From the NCBI GenBank assembly GCA_900104565.1, contig LT629952.1, positions 186,001-250,000 on the forward strand: DNA of 64,000 nt, in the 5' to 3' direction. The stretch's first letter is position 1; each line of letters starts with the position of its first letter. This DNA comes from Ruminococcaceae bacterium Marseille-P2935 (GTDB lineage Bacteria > Bacillota > Clostridia > Oscillospirales > Ruminococcaceae). The position numbers and the translations under genes are program-made. Shown here piece by piece: positions 1 through 8,670 of the stretch. The notes beneath the pieces were generated by a model that saw nothing but the letters and a program-made list of their open reading frames with translations, made no database searches and was not told the origin of the DNA.

Positions 1-1031
1 TCACCATTTGCATTGTTGAAAGAATCAACCAGTTCTTTAGAATATTTTTCAGGATAGGTTTCGGGCATGCCGTTTTTCTTGTTGCCTGCAGACATGCTCT
101 CTTTATAGTCAGCATCTTTGCTCTTCAGTTTGGTATTGTCAGTTTCGTTGAAAGAATCATACTCATCAATGGTTACTTTACCATCTTTAACAGTAAGAAC
201 AACATAATCTTTCCAGCCATGGCTAAAGGTGCTCATTTCTGCACGGTAGGTTCCATCCACATACTGAGGCAGGGTGTACTCGCCGGTTACACCATTTTCA
301 GCGTTTTTCAAAACAGCGGTCATCAACTTTTTAAAGCTCTCGGTAGCGGTGGTAGCACCTGCAACTGTTTCAACCTTGCTCAGGTCACCATCAGCAGCAG
401 TAAAGGCAGCAACAAGTTCTGCAGAGTATTTTTCGGGATAAGTCTCAGGCAGGTTGTTTTTCTTGTTGCCGGCGATCATGTTGGTTTTATACTCTTCGTC
501 CTGGCTCTTCAGCTTGGTGGGGTCCTCTTGATTTATGGCATCATACTGCTTTACAGTAAGAACGCCGTCTTTCACTTCAGCTACAACAAAATCTTTCCAA
601 CCATAATGATAATCAGCACTCATCACTTTGTATTCGCCGTCAGCATATTTGTTGACAACCAGGGTAGTAGTATCGCCAGTTAAAGCATTTTTACCTAAAA
701 TTTCACGTATAAAACGTTTAAAGGTATTGGAAGCAGAAGTAGCGCCAGCCACATTTTCAACCTGCTCTACATCGCCGGTTTTGCCAAAAGAGGCGATCAG
801 CTCTGGCGAGTATTTTGCAGGATATGTTTCGGGCAGGCCATTTTTGGCATTTCCGGCCATCATGGAGGTTTTGTAATCTTCGTCTTTCGATTTCAGTTTG
901 GTGTTGTCCTGCTCGCTGTAGGCATCGAACTCGTCAATGGTGATCTGATCATTTTTAATAGTCAGGACCACATAATCCTTCCAGCCATAGTGGAAATCAG
1001 CTGCCTCAGCGCGGTAGGTTCCATCTTTGTA
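1..1031 (-). repeat. 384-bp in-frame tandem repeat, three units
   Basis: Units begin at 1031, 647 and 263 (minus strand) with an exact 384-bp period, encoding the three 128-residue modules of the lipoprotein. The third unit is cut by the window edge, so the true copy number is unknown. Confidence 0.85.
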
Positions 1032-1160
1032 CTTCAGCTCAGCAGCAGACTGAGAAGGCTGAGAGGCAACATTGGAGCTGCTTTGACTGTTACTAGTGCA
1101 GCCAGCAAATGCTGAAACAGCCAAAGAAACAGCCAAAAGGGTCACAATAATTTTTTTCAT
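1..1160 (-). CDS. Lipoprotein with three FMN-binding-like repeats (3' end beyond window)
   Basis: The gene starts at ATG 1160 after GGAGG and runs off the left edge without a stop. Residues 1-21 form a lipoprotein signal peptide ending in an AGC lipobox (Cys21). A Ser/Gln-rich linker follows. Then come three near-identical modules of 128 residues starting at Tyr44, Tyr172 and Tyr300. Each has a G-W-K-D core, an ETYP motif and, in the first two, a V-A-G-A-T near its end; the third is cut before that point. The layout resembles the COG4939/FMN_bind membrane-antigen group, where (S/T)GAT-type motifs can carry covalent flavin added by ApbE. That flavinylation applies here is inference. The likely place of action is the outer face of the membrane. 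Family call is moderate; the repeat structure is certain. Confidence 0.72.
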   Translation of the reverse strand, partial: MKKIIVTLLAVSLAVSAFAGCTSNSQSSSNVASQPSQSAAELKYKDGTYRAEAADFHYGWKDYVVLTIKNDQITIDEFDAYSEQDNTKLKSKDEDYKTSMMAGNAKNGLPETYPAKYSPELIASFGKTGDVEQVENVAGATSASNTFKRFIREILGKNALTGDTTTLVVNKYADGEYKVMSADYHYGWKDFVVAEVKDGVLTVKQYDAINQEDPTKLKSQDEEYKTNMIAGNKKNNLPETYPEKYSAELVAAFTAADGDLSKVETVAGATTATESFKKLMTAVLKNAENGVTGEYTLPQYVDGTYRAEMSTFSHGWKDYVVLTVKDGKVTIDEYDSFNETDNTKLKSKDADYKESMSAGNKKNGMPETYPEKYSKELVDSFNNANG

Positions 1161-1198
1161 AAGTTCCTCCTTATTAAATTCACGGATTTAACTGGTAA

Positions 1199-1227
1199 AG
1201 TATAACATAGTAAACTACATGAGTCAA
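1199..1227 (-). promoter_or_regulatory. Sigma-A type promoter of the repeat lipoprotein
   Basis: On the minus strand TTGACT (1222-1227) and TATACT (1199-1204) are separated by 17 bp. This is a near-consensus vegetative promoter about 40 nt before the ATG. The motif ACATAGTA in the spacer recurs near 1333, but no operator can be assigned. Confidence 0.6.
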
Positions 1228-1383
1228 TAACATTATTTCCTGATCTTTATAAACTATGTGGCTTTAGAATAATGTATTATGTACAGTGCCATACTACTGT
1301 ATAGGGAAAATAAGGAAATATGCTATGACTTTTACATAGTATACCAAATGGGTAGTAATTAATCAATAGGAAAGAGGAAAAAA

Positions 1384-1738
1384 ATGGATAAAAATTTACA
1401 ATTCAGAGAAAACTGGGGGTCAAAAATTGGGCTTATCATTCTTGCTATAGGCAATGCTGTTGGCAGAAAAGGGATTAAAGCAATACAGCCTGATCAGGTA
1501 CCGGCTTTGAATGATGCTGGTGCAGTTGGCACTGCTTGTTGGTTTTATGTGGCTGCAGTATAGTTGGGGGCAATTGCTGGGCGGCTATCAAGGCAAGGTT
1601 GTTCGCCCGGCAAAGCTGCTGCCGCGTCAGTTTGCATTTTGGTGCCTTGCTGTACCGCCTGTTTTGGCTGTTCTGCTTATTTTAACAGCAGGAAAGGTGT
1701 TGCTTTTAAGTCGGGAAGTGTGCCCATGTTATCTTTAG
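1384..1738 (+). pseudogene. Possible remnant of a sodium:neurotransmitter symporter-type transporter
   Basis: An ATG at 1384 opens a 59-codon frame. Its start, ENWGSKIGLIILAIGNAVG, closely resembles the first membrane helix of the NSS/SNF transporter family (usual form WGSRxGFILAAAGxAVG). The similarity stops after about 35 residues and the frame ends at 1563. A second frame (1511-1738) encodes two hydrophobic stretches that could be what is left of late helices. A normal family member has about 450 residues, so most of the gene is missing. It could also be two meaningless small ORFs; the N-terminal match is the only real support. Confidence 0.35.
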
Positions 1739-1799
1739 CCGATTGAAATGCCACAAAGTCTGTTGTATAATGGAGCATACGGAAAATTGACAAAAGGAC

Positions 1800-2828
1800 G
1801 TGGATAGTTTGAGAAAACTGCGCTATCTCTGGAATCGGATTACCAATATGGACTATAAAAAAATGTATGAGACAGCAAAAATAGTCCATCAGCGCTGCGG
1901 TAAAAACACACTTGCAACTATGGCAGATATGATTTGGTGCGGTTTTAAATATATGGCCGGGTATATGGATTATTTAGTTTTTGAATTTTATCGGCTCAAC
2001 AGGAAACAACGTGCTACCTATGTTACACGTGGGGTCAACGATAGAATCGTTCGTGCTCTGAATCAAGAAGAGTACCGGGAATGCTTTCATGATAAGATTA
2101 AGTTCTTTCGTTTATTTAGCAATTATTTGGGTCGCGAGTGGATGGATTTGCGGGATCATACTGCCGAGGATTTTGCTCTTTTTCTGGAAAAAGCAGATAG
2201 AATTGTGGTAAAACCCATTGACGGTACTGGCGGAAAAGGAATTGAGATGCATGATGTTGCAGAGATCGATGATCCAACCTCTTTTTTTGAGCGTGTTGTG
2301 AAAGAAAAAAAATACTTGGTGGAACAATATGTAACACAGCACCACGAAATTTCAGAAATTTATCCCCGGTCGGTCAATACCATCCGTTTGGTAACTATTC
2401 TAAGCGGAGACGAAGTTCACCTGGTTTTTTCCAGTATTCGAATTGGTAACGGCAAAACGGTTGATAATTTAAATAGCGGGGGAATGGCTGCAATTGTAGA
2501 TGAAACCACGGGTTGCATTTCTACGGTTGCCGCCGATAAAGAAGGAAAAATTTATACAGAACACCCCTATACAGGTACAACCATAGTTGGAAAAAGGATA
2601 CCAATGTATGAAGAGGCGGTTGCCATGGTAAAGGAGGCTGCCCGTGTTGTTCCGCAAATACGCTATGTCGGCTGGGATGTTGCAATTACCGAAGAAAAAC
2701 CCATCCTCATTGAGGCTAACTATTTTCCTGGTCATGATATTTATCAGTTCCAGGTTCATTTAAAAGAAGACCGTATTGGTCTGCTTCCCAAATTCCGTCA
2801 GGCGCTTGAAAACGAAAATTTATTTTGA
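1800..2828 (+). CDS. Sugar-transfer-associated ATP-grasp protein
   Basis: A protein of about 340 residues with an ATP-grasp fold: the glycine-rich ATP loop KPIDGTGGKGI lies near residue 140, and a later acidic metal-binding segment with ILIEANYFPG lies near residue 305. This pattern matches the ATPgrasp_ST group found in cell-surface polysaccharide clusters, whose exact reaction (ATP-dependent ligation of a carboxylate) is not settled. The longest frame begins at GTG 1800, but AGGA at 1795 is too close to it; TTG 1809 has better spacing, so the true start may be 1809. It stands alone and is followed by a convergent terminator shared with pheA. Confidence 0.75.
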   Translation: MDSLRKLRYLWNRITNMDYKKMYETAKIVHQRCGKNTLATMADMIWCGFKYMAGYMDYLVFEFYRLNRKQRATYVTRGVNDRIVRALNQEEYRECFHDKIKFFRLFSNYLGREWMDLRDHTAEDFALFLEKADRIVVKPIDGTGGKGIEMHDVAEIDDPTSFFERVVKEKKYLVEQYVTQHHEISEIYPRSVNTIRLVTILSGDEVHLVFSSIRIGNGKTVDNLNSGGMAAIVDETTGCISTVAADKEGKIYTEHPYTGTTIVGKRIPMYEEAVAMVKEAARVVPQIRYVGWDVAITEEKPILIEANYFPGHDIYQFQVHLKEDRIGLLPKFRQALENENLF

Positions 2829-2869
2829 TAAAAACGATCTGTTCCATTAATGGAACAGATCGTTTTTAT
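2829..2869. terminator. Bidirectional intrinsic terminator
   Basis: A perfect palindrome (arm AAAAACGATCTGTTCCAT) flanked by A and T runs lies between the convergent ATP-grasp gene and pheA and can serve both. Confidence 0.9.
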
Positions 2870-2877
2870 TATTTTAT

Positions 2878-4017
2878 TTAAACTATTTCTTCATAGCAAC
2901 CCAGAAAGACAAAGGATTCCAGTTCGCTCTGCAGGTTTTCCAGCAATTTTTTTACTGGTTCGCTGGAAATATCCCCTTCAAAGTCAAAATAGAACATAAA
3001 TTCAAAGTCAGTATTGGGAAGCGGGCGGGATTCAATTTTGGTCAAATTAAGTTTGTGTATGGCAAAACGGGTAATAATACGATAAAGTGACCCCGCAACA
3101 TGGGGCAGGCCCAGCATAATACTGATTTTGCCTTTTGAGGTATATAGCTGCAGGTTTTTACTGATGCAAATAAAACGGGTGAAATTGTTTTTACTGTCCT
3201 GAATATCAGTGTATAAGGCATGCAGGCCATACAGTTCCTGACAGCAGGGAGAGGCGATTGCTGCCAGCTTAGGGTTGTTTTGCTGCATTACGTATTGTGC
3301 GGCTTTTGCGGTATTGGAATATACGTGCACCTGAATCTGGGGGTTGGCGCGCAAAAAAGCCTCGCATTGACGAATAGCCTGTTCGTGGGAATAGATATCG
3401 GTTATCTGATTGAAAGGAGTATTGGCAGTGCAAAGCAGGCTATGCCTGATTGGCAGCTTGACCCCTTTACAGATGCTGAAACGGTAACGCTTCATAAGGT
3501 CATAAACCTGAAAAACAGAACCGGCCAGAGAATTTTCAATAGGTAGGATTCCATAATCGGCTTTACCAGAATCTACCGCTTTAAAAACATCTTCGAAGGT
3601 TTCGTAAAAACACTGTTTTGAAGAAGAAAATAGTGTTTTACACGCCAGATCGGAATTTGCCCCTGCCACTCCTTGGCAGGCAACCACCGCCTCCTGCGGC
3701 AGAGGACGAATATTTTCCACAGCATCTGAAATTTTTTGATATAGCCCGCTGTTACTAGCCATGCGCTGGTACTGCATGGATTTGCTGATATCCATTAAAG
3801 TGGTAAAGAGAACAGCAGCCCCGTCAGAATATTCCGGTGGTACCCCTGCAGAGACCCTGCTGATGATTTCTGCCTCTCGGCCAGAATGGAAAACAGGGAG
3901 GTTGTTTTGAATTTTATAGTCCGCTACCTGGCCGACTAAATCCATTCTTTTCGAAAAAAGTTCCAAAAGCTGACGGTCCACCCCGTCAATTTGACCGCGG
4001 AGTTCATTTAAATCCAT
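2878..4017 (-). CDS. pheA: Chorismate mutase / prephenate dehydratase
   Basis: A bifunctional enzyme of 379 residues that turns chorismate into prephenate and then phenylpyruvate, the precursor of Phe. Residues 1-85 form an AroQ-type mutase helix domain (ELRGQIDGVDRQLLELF). The dehydratase domain follows (PIENSLAGS; NNFTRF carries the TRF motif). The C-terminal ACT domain, with the ESRP motif, is the usual site of Phe feedback. A longer frame starts at TTG 4029, but that TTG-GAG is itself the ribosome site (GGAG, 6 nt spacing) for ATG 4017. It is the last gene of the aromatic cluster, 574 bp after aroC, and carries the shared leader hairpin. Confidence 0.93.
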   Translation of the reverse strand: MDLNELRGQIDGVDRQLLELFSKRMDLVGQVADYKIQNNLPVFHSGREAEIISRVSAGVPPEYSDGAAVLFTTLMDISKSMQYQRMASNSGLYQKISDAVENIRPLPQEAVVACQGVAGANSDLACKTLFSSSKQCFYETFEDVFKAVDSGKADYGILPIENSLAGSVFQVYDLMKRYRFSICKGVKLPIRHSLLCTANTPFNQITDIYSHEQAIRQCEAFLRANPQIQVHVYSNTAKAAQYVMQQNNPKLAAIASPCCQELYGLHALYTDIQDSKNNFTRFICISKNLQLYTSKGKISIMLGLPHVAGSLYRIITRFAIHKLNLTKIESRPLPNTDFEFMFYFDFEGDISSEPVKKLLENLQSELESFVFLGCYEEIV

Positions 4018-4053
4018 ATTATGCTCCAATCTACCGCTTGTGCAGTATAAATT
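4018..4053 (-). promoter_or_regulatory. Shared leader motif, pheA copy
   Basis: This is the most diverged of four copies of a 40-nt leader element that sits directly before the start codon (others before aroB, tyrA and cytX). The weak stem pairs ACTG with CGGT, followed by GATTGGAGCATAAT and the ATG. The ribosome site lies just 3' of the stem. Confidence 0.5.
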
Positions 4054-4591
4054 GCTTATGAAAAAGAATAAAAAGAAATAGCTGTAATTTATGATGCTCT
4101 TTAGAAAGGGACTGTACCGTTTAAATCAAATCCCCAGCCCAACAGTTTTATATTTACCTTTGCACAATGGGGCAAGCGGGTGTAAACAGAACACGACGAT
4201 AGGGCAGAAGGTTTCCCGACTTTGAAGCGTATACCAGACATTACCCTGCGCAAGTTGGCACACGAAGCAGTATGGCTGTCAATACCCTCAAGAGTAAACA
4301 GGTAGACGATCATTCTGTGCAAAAAGCAGGCAGCTTGTGCCAGCTTAGACTGTGCCCTGGTGCTGTTAAGTAGAGGTAGCTTTTTTATTATCAATTATTT
4401 AAATTTTTACTTCAATGCCAAACATAATAATAGGTTTTGTCTTTTATTGGCCGGAAAAACGCGGCAGCAATAAGGCCAGTACAGATATGTTCTATGCCAT
4501 CACTAAGAAAAACGCATTATAATCAAATAATACCAGAGAAAAATTTTCACTCTTTTCATTACTGAATAGAATTACCGTAGATATAACTGGC
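4054..4591. other. Gene-free stretch between aroC and pheA
   Basis: It contains a block at about 4110-4380 that is richer in G+C than its AT-rich flanks. The 97-codon minus frame there (4101-4394) has no recognisable motif and no good ribosome site. No RNase P, 6S, T-box or other RNA core was recognised. It may hold a decayed gene or a structured RNA. Confidence 0.4.
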
Positions 4592-5680
4592 TTATAGTGT
4601 ATGGGCGCTACTTAATATTTCACACAGAGCAATCGCACAGGCTGCTTCCACACAAGGCACCGCACGCACTGCCACACAAGGGTCGTGCCGGCCGCGGACC
4701 TTTAACGTACACTCTTCATTTGTAATGTAGTTGATGGTTTTCTGTTCTTTACCAATGGAAGAGGTAGGTTTTAAGGCGGTTCGAAACAATAATGGCATGC
4801 CGGTGGTTATTCCACCCAACACACCCCCACAGTGATTGGTGCTGGTTTTTACTGTTTTTTCATCCATATAAAATGGGTCGTTGTTTTGCGAGCCCAACCA
4901 ATCGGCACAGGCAAACCCTGCACCAAACTCTACTCCCTTTACAGCGGGAATACCAAACAGAATGGAGGAAAGCAGGTTTTCAATGCCGTCAAACATGGGC
5001 GATCCAATTCCGGCCGGCAGCCCCACCGCACAGCATTCCACTACGCCGCCTACCGAGTCGCAGTCCAGCCGGGCTTTTTCAATTTCCACCCGCATTTTTT
5101 CTCCCGCCTCGGCGTTAATGGTGGGAAAAGAGCTGGACGCTGTCAGTAATAACGTTTCGGGCGTAACTGCCACTGGGTCAAAGGCCGTGTCACTAACGCC
5201 GTGTACCCGCAGCAAATGGGCGCCAATTGTAATTCCTTTTTTTGCTAGTATCTGTTTGCAAACTCCTCCGGCAAATACAAGCCCGGCCGTTACCCTGGCA
5301 GAGAAATGCCCGCCGCCGCGAATATCGTTAAACCCCTGGTAGCGCACAAAACCGGTATAATCCGCATGACCGGGGCGGGCGGCGGACTCCATCTCTTGGT
5401 AATCGGAGGAGTGTGTATTGGTGTTTGCGATAACGGCACAAATGGGAGTGCCGCAGGTAATCCAATTTTGCATACCGGAAAGCACTTTTGGCAAATCTTC
5501 CTCTTTGCGGGGAGTGGAAGTTCTGTCTTTTCCGGGTGCCCGGCGGGCCATAAAACTCAGCAGTTCCTGCGGATCAATTTTTACTCCGGCAGGAACATTA
5601 TCCATAACGACGCCAACCCCTTCCCCATGAGATTCTCCAAATAATGAAATTTTAAAGTGGTTGCCCCAGCAAGAGGACAT
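4592..5680 (-). CDS. aroC: Chorismate synthase
   Basis: A 362-residue enzyme that converts 5-enolpyruvylshikimate-3-phosphate to chorismate using reduced FMN. Family hallmarks are visible in order: [14 protein letters not shown] at the N-terminus, [16 protein letters not shown] near residue 50, RPGHADYTG near 110, the [17 protein letters not shown] signature, and [14 protein letters not shown] at the C-terminus. The frame can be extended to TTG 5695, but that codon lies inside the ribosome site; ATG 5680 has GGAGG upstream at good spacing. It lies 287 bp after aroA in the same direction. Confidence 0.95.
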   Translation of the reverse strand: MSSCWGNHFKISLFGESHGEGVGVVMDNVPAGVKIDPQELLSFMARRAPGKDRTSTPRKEEDLPKVLSGMQNWITCGTPICAVIANTNTHSSDYQEMESAARPGHADYTGFVRYQGFNDIRGGGHFSARVTAGLVFAGGVCKQILAKKGITIGAHLLRVHGVSDTAFDPVAVTPETLLLTASSSFPTINAEAGEKMRVEIEKARLDCDSVGGVVECCAVGLPAGIGSPMFDGIENLLSSILFGIPAVKGVEFGAGFACADWLGSQNNDPFYMDEKTVKTSTNHCGGVLGGITTGMPLLFRTALKPTSSIGKEQKTINYITNEECTLKVRGRHDPCVAVRAVPCVEAACAIALCEILSSAHTL

Positions 5681-5967
5681 AGCCTCCACCTCCAAAAGTT
5701 AAATATAGAATTGTGTTTTACAGACTTTTTAGTATAACCTTATTATACTGTCTGCAGAACAAACCGAAAAGCAGTTTTTTCTTGATTTTAGCCTAAATTA
5801 GAAAGCTGATATGATTTAGCAAAAATCAACTGGTGTTCAGGTGCGTCATTTTGTTTCAAAGCTTTATGCAAATGATTAAAATGTGTGGTCAGGCCATGGT
5901 GCCGCATTAAATATGCTAAGCAGATTACCGCCTTGACAGAAAATTATGCCGCATTTCAAAGATGATT

Positions 5968-7224
5968 TTACAGTACCTGGAAATTACCGCCAAGGGACTG
6001 AAAGCATTCAAAAAAGTCGGGGTAAGATTTTTTTACTGCCTGTGCGCCATGCAGTGTAACCGAACCCTGGCACCGGGTCGAGGCAATCGCCATTGCCATT
6101 GCCATACGGTGGTCGTTCCAACTGTCTGTTTCGCCTCCTGGTAAAGAATTTTTACCATGAATGATTAAACCGTCCGGTAATTCACAAATATCGGCCCCCA
6201 GGGCCTGCAGGCATCCGTTGGTGGCCGCTAATCGGTCACTTTCTTTGATACGAAGCCGCTGTGCCCCAACAATTCTTGTTTCACCCTTGGCAAAAGAGGC
6301 CACTACTGCCAAAATTGGCACCAGGTCAGGTATTTGGGCTGCGTCAATTACACAGCCGTTTAACTGGTTGGCAGTAACCTTTATTCCAAACTCCGATTCT
6401 TCTACAGTCGCCCCAAATCGCTTTAAAACATTTAAAACTGCCATGTCACCCTGCAGGGAAGAGCTGTTCAGCCCCTGGACGGTAATATCGGCACCCAATG
6501 CCGCTGCGCACAGCCAAAAAGCGGCGCTGGAATAATCAGATTCCACCTGGTGCTTTTTAGCACGATAGTGCTGCTTACCTGGGGTTTTATAGCCGGTTTT
6601 GGTCTCGTATACCAGTACGCCAAACCGTGCCAGCATGTCCATTGTCATATCCACATATCCTTTGGACTGTAATGGGCTGGTCAGTATAATTTCGCTGTCA
6701 CCTTCCAATAGGGGAAGTGCAAATAACAAGCCTGAAACAAATTGGGAGCTAATATCTCCGGGAAGGGTGTAGGTACCCGGTTTTAGCTTGCCGGAGATGT
6801 TGAAAGGCAGCTGATAAGACGAAAAATGGATTCCGTTTTGACTAAGCAGGGCGGTCAGGGTACCAATTGGCCGCTCGGGCAGTCTGCCTGTACCAGTAAA
6901 AGAACAGTTGGCACCAAGGGCGGCGGCTACAGGCAATAAAAACCGGAGAGTGGAGCCGCTTTCCCCGCAGTTCAGGGTTCCGCTATCTATTGGAGCACTG
7001 CCTGTGCCGGTTATTTTTAAGCGGTTGTCTTCCCAGCCAATCACTGTACCCAAAGCCTGTACTGCCCGAATGGTTGCTTCCATGTCATCAGAGGGGGATA
7101 TGGGGGAAACTTCACTTAGCCCGTCTGCCAAAGCGGCACAAAGAATTGCCCTGTGCGCTGCAGACTTTGAAGGGGGAGCAGCAATTACCCCATGCAGCCA
7201 GCATGGCTGTAACAGTAAGTCCAT
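5968..7224 (-). CDS. aroA: 3-phosphoshikimate 1-carboxyvinyltransferase (EPSP synthase)
   Basis: A 418-residue enzyme that joins phosphoenolpyruvate to shikimate 3-phosphate. Visible motifs are PPSKSAAHR (substrate-binding Lys-Ser near the N-terminus), LNCGESGSTLRFLLPVAA, GRLPERPI, the RIKESDRLAA signature and a late DHRMAMAMAI segment. The longer frame to 7260 is rejected because AAGGAGG precedes ATG 7224 at normal spacing. The start is 2 nt after the aroB stop, so the two genes are almost certainly translated from one message. The Ala in SKSAAHR, where many homologues have a Thr, is ordinary variation. Confidence 0.95.
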   Translation of the reverse strand: MDLLLQPCWLHGVIAAPPSKSAAHRAILCAALADGLSEVSPISPSDDMEATIRAVQALGTVIGWEDNRLKITGTGSAPIDSGTLNCGESGSTLRFLLPVAAALGANCSFTGTGRLPERPIGTLTALLSQNGIHFSSYQLPFNISGKLKPGTYTLPGDISSQFVSGLLFALPLLEGDSEIILTSPLQSKGYVDMTMDMLARFGVLVYETKTGYKTPGKQHYRAKKHQVESDYSSAAFWLCAAALGADITVQGLNSSSLQGDMAVLNVLKRFGATVEESEFGIKVTANQLNGCVIDAAQIPDLVPILAVVASFAKGETRIVGAQRLRIKESDRLAATNGCLQALGADICELPDGLIIHGKNSLPGGETDSWNDHRMAMAMAIASTRCQGSVTLHGAQAVKKSYPDFFECFQSLGGNFQVL

Positions 7225-7226
7225 GG

Positions 7227-8282
7227 TTAATTTCCTCCTTGTAAAAATGGCAGGACACAATCAATTTCCATCGGATAAAGCTCACATTGCCCAAGCTCCT
7301 TTAACAATACAAAGGTCAGCTTTTGGCCGCTGCGTTTTTTATCACTCAAACAGGTTTCGGCCAGTTGTTCTATGCTGGCGGGGATTGGGGTGTTTAGCAA
7401 ATTGTAACGATTCAGCGCATGTTCCAATGCGGAAGCACAGCCGGGTTGGGTAATACCGGCCGCTTGCGACGCTTTAGTAACCATTACCATTCCCATAGCG
7501 ACTGCATGGCCATGAGGAATGGTGAAATGACTGTGCTTTTCAATGGCATGCCCTAAGGTATGGCCAAAATTAAGAATCTGGCGCAAGCCCTTATCCCTCT
7601 CATCGGCTTCGACCACCTGGCGTTTTATTTTTACACTGCGGCCGATCACTTCCTCCAAATGGTTATAGATCTCTTCCTGGGCAATTAGTTCAAACAGGCT
7701 TGCATCACAGATTGCACCAGCTTTTAGTGCTTCGGCAACACCGTCGGCAAAAACAGCGGCAGGCAGGGTGGAAAGGGTATCGGTGTCGCACCACACCAGC
7801 TTCGGCTGCCAGAAGGCGCCAATCAGGTTTTTTCCCGCCTCAATATTTACTGCGGTTTTTCCTCCCACGGAAGAGTCGATTGCGGCTAGAAATGTAGTGG
7901 GAATTTGAATAAAATCGATCCCCCGCTGGTAGGTAGCAGCCGCAAACCCGGAAACATCCCCAACGACGCCTCCACCCAAAGCCACAATCAGGTCGGAACG
8001 GGTGAGGCTGTGTGCCACCAAAAAATTATAAATTTCCAATAATGTTTTATGGCTTTTACTGCCTTCTCCATTTGGAAAAACAAATTTGCAGACAGAAAAA
8101 CCTGAGCTAGCGAGTGATTCCTGTACCTGCGCCCCATAATAACGATCAACAATGTCATCTGTAATAATGGCAGCCGTACAAGGACGGTGGATTTTTTTTA
8201 TTTCCTCTCCGCAATCTGCTAGTATTCCCTTTCCTATTATTACATCATAGGGCAGGTTGGTATGAATCGTTATTTTTCTCAT
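7227..8282 (-). CDS. aroB: 3-dehydroquinate synthase
   Basis: A 351-residue NAD- and metal-dependent enzyme for the second step of the shikimate pathway. The NAD region and the metal-site helices are recognisable: ALGGGVVGDVSGFAAATYQRG, IQIPTTFLAAIDSSVGGKTA, the KAGAICD segment and LNFGHTLGHAIE (metal His). The frame opens at ATG 8294, but GGAG lies within that extension, 6 nt before ATG 8282, so 8282 is chosen. The leader carries the shared hairpin motif. It pairs with aroA downstream at 2 nt spacing. Confidence 0.95.
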   Translation of the reverse strand: MRKITIHTNLPYDVIIGKGILADCGEEIKKIHRPCTAAIITDDIVDRYYGAQVQESLASSGFSVCKFVFPNGEGSKSHKTLLEIYNFLVAHSLTRSDLIVALGGGVVGDVSGFAAATYQRGIDFIQIPTTFLAAIDSSVGGKTAVNIEAGKNLIGAFWQPKLVWCDTDTLSTLPAAVFADGVAEALKAGAICDASLFELIAQEEIYNHLEEVIGRSVKIKRQVVEADERDKGLRQILNFGHTLGHAIEKHSHFTIPHGHAVAMGMVMVTKASQAAGITQPGCASALEHALNRYNLLNTPIPASIEQLAETCLSDKKRSGQKLTFVLLKELGQCELYPMEIDCVLPFLQGGN

Positions 8283-8322
8283 CTGTGTCTCCATTCCGCC
8301 GCTTGCGCCGGCATAAAATATG
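8283..8322 (-). promoter_or_regulatory. Shared leader motif, aroB copy
   Basis: In the RNA sense: an A/U-rich run, then GCCG-GCGCAAG-CGGC (stem 8298-8312 on the plus strand), then GGAATGGAG, then the start codon. It aligns without gaps over about 34 nt with the tyrA copy. Confidence 0.6.
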
Positions 8323-8670
8323 AATCATTCCAAAATAGAAAATGGCAAGAATTATAACAACGGTTTGCCAAAAATTATCGGTAAATTTGTAAGAGCATAT
8401 ATCTATTAAAACAGGTGTGAAACCTGCCCTGAAACATAGTGGGTTATCTGCCATAAAGCATACAGTATTTATTCGGTTTAACTAAAACAGGATGCTTGCT
8501 GCAAGGCCTTATTGTTTGTTCTTATCAGGGGCAATGATTTTACGATGAAAATGATTGCTTTCGCTGGAAGCACCTTAAAGAAGCAAAATAACCCTTTAAA
8601 ACAGGACAGAGGTTTACATAGAGCAGCTGCAAAAACTTCATGTGTTATGCATAAAACGTAAAAGCAGAGC
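8323..8670. other. Leader region between tyrA and aroB
   Basis: 348 bp without a credible gene. A weak stem TGGCAA/TTGCCA lies at about 8342-8372. No terminator was recognised, so read-through from tyrA into aroB is possible. Confidence 0.4.

Noticed and set aside
4030-4110. Phe/Tyr-rich stretch upstream of pheA as a leader peptide
   Set aside because: It has no start codon, no stop before pheA and no terminator; it comes from a T-rich run in frame with pheA.
4101-4394. RNase P or 6S RNA in the aroC-pheA gap
   Set aside because: None of the conserved core sequences of these RNAs could be identified.
4792-5644. Several plus-strand frames of 105-153 codons
   Set aside because: They are antisense shadows of aroC, without ribosome sites.
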